A DNA stretch of 64,000 nt from Gammaproteobacteria bacterium MFB021 (GTDB taxonomy: Bacteria; Pseudomonadota; Gammaproteobacteria; Pseudomonadales; Halomonadaceae). The notes beneath the pieces were generated by a model, which saw only the letters and a list, made by a program, of their open reading frames with translations, searched no databases and was not told the origin of the DNA. Location of the stretch: the NCBI GenBank assembly GCA_000737985.1, contig JNVT01000092.1, positions 1 to 64,000 on the forward strand. The letters are read 5' to 3'. A program made the translations under genes and the position numbers. Shown here piece by piece: positions 60,858 to 64,000 of the stretch; within the stretch, counting starts at the first letter, position 1, and every line of letters begins with the position of its first letter.

Positions 60858-62276
60858 ATGAGCGAGGTCAATCCCCCTTCGGCCCTGGCCGACCTGAGTG
60901 CCGATGCGGCCCTGGCACTGTTCGCCAGTGGTGAGCTATCGCCGCTGGAGCTGACCCACGACTGTCTGGCGCGCATCGAACGGTTCAATCCGCGGGTCAA
61001 CGCCTTCTGCCATGTCGACGCGGATGGCGCAGTGGCGGCGGCGCGCGCCTCTCAGGCGCGCTGGCTGCGCGGCGAGCCGATCGGGCCGCTGGATGGTGTT
61101 CCCGTGACGATCAAGGACCTGACACTGACCTCGGGGATGCCGACCCGCAAGGGCTCGAAGACGACCTCCGCCGAAGGGCCGTGGCGTGTCGATGCCCCCA
61201 TCGCCGCGCGCATGCGTGCGGCGGGTGCCGTTGTACTGGGCAAGACCACGACACCGGAGTTCGGTTGGAAAGGCGTGACCGACAATCCGCTCCATGGCAT
61301 CACCCGCAATCCCTGGCAGCCCGAGCTGACCCCCGGTGGCTCCTCCGGTGGGGCCGGCGCGGCGGCGGCGCTCAACCTTGGACTCCTGCATCAGGGCAGC
61401 GACGCTGGGGGCTCGATTCGCATCCCCTGCAGCTTTACCGGCACTTTCGGTCTCAAGCCGACCTTCGGCTGGGTGCCGCAGTGGCCCGCCAGCGCCATGA
61501 GCACGCTTTCTCATCTGGGACCGATGACTCGTAGCGCCGCCGATAGTGCACTGCTGCTCTCGGTCATCGCACACCCCGATACACGCGATGGCTATGCTGG
61601 GCCCGCCTGCCCGATCGACTGGCTGGCTGCGCCGCCGAGCGAACTGACGGGCATGCGTATCGCCTATAGCCGGGATCTTGGCTATGTCTCGGTGGCCCCG
61701 GACATTCTGCGCGCGGTCGATGCCGCCGTGGAGGAGCTGCGCGCGCTGGGGGCGGAAATGATCGAGGTCGACCCCGGCTTCGCCTCGCCCAAGGCCACCT
61801 TCGATACGCTCTGGCACGCCGGCGCGTCGCGTCTGCTCGATGGCCTGAGTGCCGCACAGTGTGATTTGCTCGACCCGGGCCTGCGGGCGATCGCCGAGCA
61901 TGGCAAGCGGCTCACGCTGACGGATTATCTGATCGCGCGCGAGGCGCGCGCGGCGCTGGTCGCCCATATGGCCGATTTCCATCGCCGGTTCGATCTGCTG
62001 GTCACACCCACGCTGCCGCTGGCCCCTTTCGCCGCCGGACACGAGGTGCCACCGGGAAGCGATTACGTCGACTGGGTGGATTGGACCCCGTTCAGCTACC
62101 CCTTCAACCTGACCCAGCAGCCGGCAGCGTCCATGCCCTGCGGGCTCGATGATCAGGGCCTGCCGGTGGGGCTACAACTGGTGGGGCCACGCTATCGTGA
62201 TGATCGGGTCATGGCGGTGGCGTGTCTGCTGGAGACACGCTTGCCGCGTCTGACGCCACCGATGGCACATGCGTGA
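60858..62276 (+). CDS. Amidase (amidase-signature family)
   Basis: A 472-residue amidase-signature hydrolase with the Ser-cisSer-Lys triad: Lys 86 in VTIKDLTL, Ser 162 in PGGSSGGAGAA and nucleophile Ser 186 in GSDAGGSIRIP. It hydrolyses an amide to acid and ammonia or amine. GGAG stands 11 nt before the ATG. It lacks the extra domains of GatA and is not with gatBC, so it is catabolic. Position after LysR and near the M20 hydrolase and symporter suggests breakdown of an amide-linked substrate. Confidence 0.9.
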   Translation: MSEVNPPSALADLSADAALALFASGELSPLELTHDCLARIERFNPRVNAFCHVDADGAVAAARASQARWLRGEPIGPLDGVPVTIKDLTLTSGMPTRKGSKTTSAEGPWRVDAPIAARMRAAGAVVLGKTTTPEFGWKGVTDNPLHGITRNPWQPELTPGGSSGGAGAAAALNLGLLHQGSDAGGSIRIPCSFTGTFGLKPTFGWVPQWPASAMSTLSHLGPMTRSAADSALLLSVIAHPDTRDGYAGPACPIDWLAAPPSELTGMRIAYSRDLGYVSVAPDILRAVDAAVEELRALGAEMIEVDPGFASPKATFDTLWHAGASRLLDGLSAAQCDLLDPGLRAIAEHGKRLTLTDYLIAREARAALVAHMADFHRRFDLLVTPTLPLAPFAAGHEVPPGSDYVDWVDWTPFSYPFNLTQQPAASMPCGLDDQGLPVGLQLVGPRYRDDRVMAVACLLETRLPRLTPPMAHA

Positions 62277-62297
62277 GAGATGGGTGCCGCCGGCCAC

Positions 62298-63200
62298 TCA
62301 GGTGGGAAAGCGCGTCGCGTAGAGTTCGCTCACCCAGTCGATGAACACCCGCACCCGAGCGGCGAGCTGGCGCCGCTGCGGGTAGACCGCCCATAGCGTC
62401 AGGCGCGGCTTCTCCCACTCGCTCAGTACCTCTTCGAGCACACCCTGGGCCAGTTGCTCCTCGATATGAAAGCGCGGTAGCTGGATCAGCCCGCAGCCCT
62501 GGCGGGCGGCTTCCACGTAGCTGCCGGCGTCGTTAACCGTGAGCCAGCCGCCGGCGGCGAATCCTTGTATTCGCCCGTCGATGCGCAGATCGAGGGTGTC
62601 GTCCGCGGCGTTGCTGCCGGAGAAGAAACGCACCACCTGGTGCTGTGCCAGCGCTTCCGGGCGGCGGGGCCGGCCGGCTCGGTCCAGATAGGCGGGGCTG
62701 GCGCAGATCGCCTGGGGCAGCTCGGCGAGCCGGCGGCCGATCAGGCTGGAGTCTGCCGGCTCGCCGGCGCGTAGCGCGCAGTCGATACCTTCACCCACTA
62801 GATCGACGCGGCGGTCGCCGCTGGTCAGCACCACGTCGAGCCGTGGGTAGCGTGCCCGAAACGTCTGGATATGGGGCAGCACGATGTGCCGCGCATGCAC
62901 GCCGTGCATCTCGACGCGCAGGGTACCAGTTGGGCTTGCGGCGACCGGGCCCAGCGCCGCCTCCGCCTCTTCGAGTTCGGCCAGCAGATGCACGCAGCGT
63001 TCGTAGAAGGCCGCGCCCTCCGGGGTGGGGTGCACCTGACGCGTGGTGCGCGCCAGCAGGCGGGCGCCCAGGCGCGCTTCGAGCTGCTGGATGGCCAGGG
63101 TGGCGGTGGCGCGTGGGATGTCGAGGCCGTTGGCGGCGCGGGTGAAGCTGCCGGTCTCGACGATACGGGTGAACAGCGTCAGGGCGTCGAAGCGGTCCAT
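62298..63200 (-). CDS. LysR-family transcriptional regulator (divergent from SDR gene)
   Basis: A 300-residue LysR regulator, HTH at residues 15-40 (TGSFTRAANGLDIPRATATLAI). The start MDRFDALTLFTRIVE at 63200 is standard for this subgroup; an extension of about 70 residues upstream is not plausible. It is convergent with the amidase gene (21 bp apart) and divergent from the short-chain dehydrogenase gene 139 bp away, the common arrangement for repressors of SDR genes. Confidence 0.9.
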   Translation of the reverse strand: MDRFDALTLFTRIVETGSFTRAANGLDIPRATATLAIQQLEARLGARLLARTTRQVHPTPEGAAFYERCVHLLAELEEAEAALGPVAASPTGTLRVEMHGVHARHIVLPHIQTFRARYPRLDVVLTSGDRRVDLVGEGIDCALRAGEPADSSLIGRRLAELPQAICASPAYLDRAGRPRRPEALAQHQVVRFFSGSNAADDTLDLRIDGRIQGFAAGGWLTVNDAGSYVEAARQGCGLIQLPRFHIEEQLAQGVLEEVLSEWEKPRLTLWAVYPQRRQLAARVRVFIDWVSELYATRFPT

Positions 63201-63338
63201 GGTGATTGTTATTTCAGATTGAATGGTGTTGCCAGTATAGCGGTGATTATTTCCCAAGGATGAATATCGATACTGGTGCCGCAGGCAATACCCCTGTCGG
63301 ACATACGTCCCTGACATCGCTATCCAAGGAGCCAGATC

Positions 63339-64000
63339 ATGAGTCATGCCAATACCCCGCACACCGATCAACGGGTGGCTATCGTCACCGGCGGTTCCCG
63401 CGGCATCGGCCACGCCGTATCGCTGAAGCTGGCGGCCGACGGTTTCGCCGTGGTGGTCAACTATGCCGGCAATACCCGGCGCGCCGAGGAGACCGTCGCA
63501 GAAATAGAAGCCGCGGGCGGCCGGGCGCTGGCGGTACAGGCCGATATCGCCGACCCGGTGGCGGTGGAACAGCTGTTCACGACCGCGTGGGAGGCGTTCG
63601 GCCGTCTCGATGTGGTGGTCAATAGCGCTGGTGTGCTGGAGATGGGGCAGGTGACCAGCGACAACCTGGCGATTCTCGACCGTACCCTGGCGACCAATCT
63701 GCGTGGCAGCTGGCTGGTGATGGCCCGAGCCGCCGAGAGCCTCAGTGAAGGCGGGCGCATCATCGCCTTCTCCTCCTCGGTGCTGGGCAAGTCGTTCCCC
63801 GGCTATGGCGCCTATATCGCCAGCAAGGCCGGCGTCGAAGGGCTGGTGCGGGTGCTCGCCAACGAGCTGCGCGGGCGCGGGATCAGCGTCAACGCCGTGG
63901 CGCCGGGGCCGGTGGCCACCGAGATGTTCTTCGCCGGCAAGAGCGACGAGCAGGTCGCTAACATCGCCGCGCTGTCGCCTTTCGAGCGCCTGGGTCAGCC
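63339..64000 (+). CDS. Short-chain dehydrogenase/reductase (partial, cut by window end)
   Basis: The first 220 codons of a classical SDR. The cofactor motif TGGSRGIG is at residues 18-25, NSAG near 93 and the catalytic YxxxK (Ser in FSSS, then YGAYIASKAG) around residues 143-161, then PGPVATEM. The Tyr at the active-site YIASK is present. Asn in VVVNYAG after the second strand suggests NADP preference. AAGGAG lies 8 nt before the ATG. The final part of the protein is outside the window. It is probably controlled by the divergent LysR; the substrate is unknown. Confidence 0.9.
   Translation, partial: MSHANTPHTDQRVAIVTGGSRGIGHAVSLKLAADGFAVVVNYAGNTRRAEETVAEIEAAGGRALAVQADIADPVAVEQLFTTAWEAFGRLDVVVNSAGVLEMGQVTSDNLAILDRTLATNLRGSWLVMARAAESLSEGGRIIAFSSSVLGKSFPGYGAYIASKAGVEGLVRVLANELRGRGISVNAVAPGPVATEMFFAGKSDEQVANIAALSPFERLGQ

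Noticed and set aside
1-64000. CRISPR array, tRNA, rRNA or prophage
   Set aside because: No regularly spaced repeats with unique spacers, no cloverleaf sequences and no phage structural or integrase genes were seen.

Overview
The window is GC-rich chromosomal DNA from a Gram-negative bacterium. Outer-membrane porin and lipoprotein genes, TRAP and tripartite tricarboxylate transporters, a MesX/MesD methionine synthase pair, a thiopurine methyltransferase and many LysR regulators suggest a halotolerant gammaproteobacterium of the Halomonadaceae type (Halomonas, Salinicola or Kushneria-like). That assignment is inference; no rRNA or tRNA gene is present to fix it. I recognise 58 credible protein genes (one cut by the right edge), two doubtful short ORFs, and no CRISPR array, prophage or complete insertion sequence.

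Layout. 1-3.5 kb: coniferyl-type aldehyde dehydrogenase, a 55-residue rubredoxin and an OprB-type porin, all on the minus strand. 3.5-5.05 kb: a gene-poor stretch with palindromes and the first of three copies of a 139-156 bp non-coding mobile element. 5.05-7.3 kb: mesX-mesD, ending exactly at the second element copy. 7.4-24.4 kb: a catabolic and uptake island holding a lactonase, a TRAP transporter, two tripartite tricarboxylate (Tct) systems with three binding proteins, two amidohydrolases, an RraA-like aldolase, a 2-hydroxyacid dehydrogenase and a central LysR gene. 24.7-33.5 kb: GFA protein, DUF2252, DUF2256, EamA exporter with LysR, diguanylate cyclase, and an AraC/succinate-semialdehyde-type dehydrogenase pair. 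33.6-38.6 kb: third element copy, LysR divergent from a GST and PNPOx-ferredoxin-reductase fusion, then LldD. 38.8-44.4 kb: MscS-like channel, lipoprotein, PQQ sugar dehydrogenase with a DUF2231 membrane partner, and a second EamA exporter. 44.4-49 kb: an operon of polar amino-acid ABC transporter, FAD amine oxidase and IclR. 49-56.5 kb: tpm, then an APC permease, carbon-nitrogen hydrolase, class III aminotransferase and methylmalonate-semialdehyde dehydrogenase under a divergent LysR. 56.6-64 kb: SSS symporter with DUF3311, M20 hydrolase, LysR, amidase, LysR and a short-chain dehydrogenase cut by the window edge.

The dominant theme is uptake and breakdown of organic acids, lactones and amines: each transporter sits with one or two hydrolases or dehydrogenases and usually a divergent regulator. 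The observations most worth following are the small mobile element whose CTAG border supplies the TAG stop codon of the adjacent gene, a shared TAAAGCG-N2-TAAT motif upstream of three transcription units in the 7.9-24.4 kb island, the oxygen-dependent MesXD methionine synthase pair, and a strongly structured leader before a lipoprotein gene.
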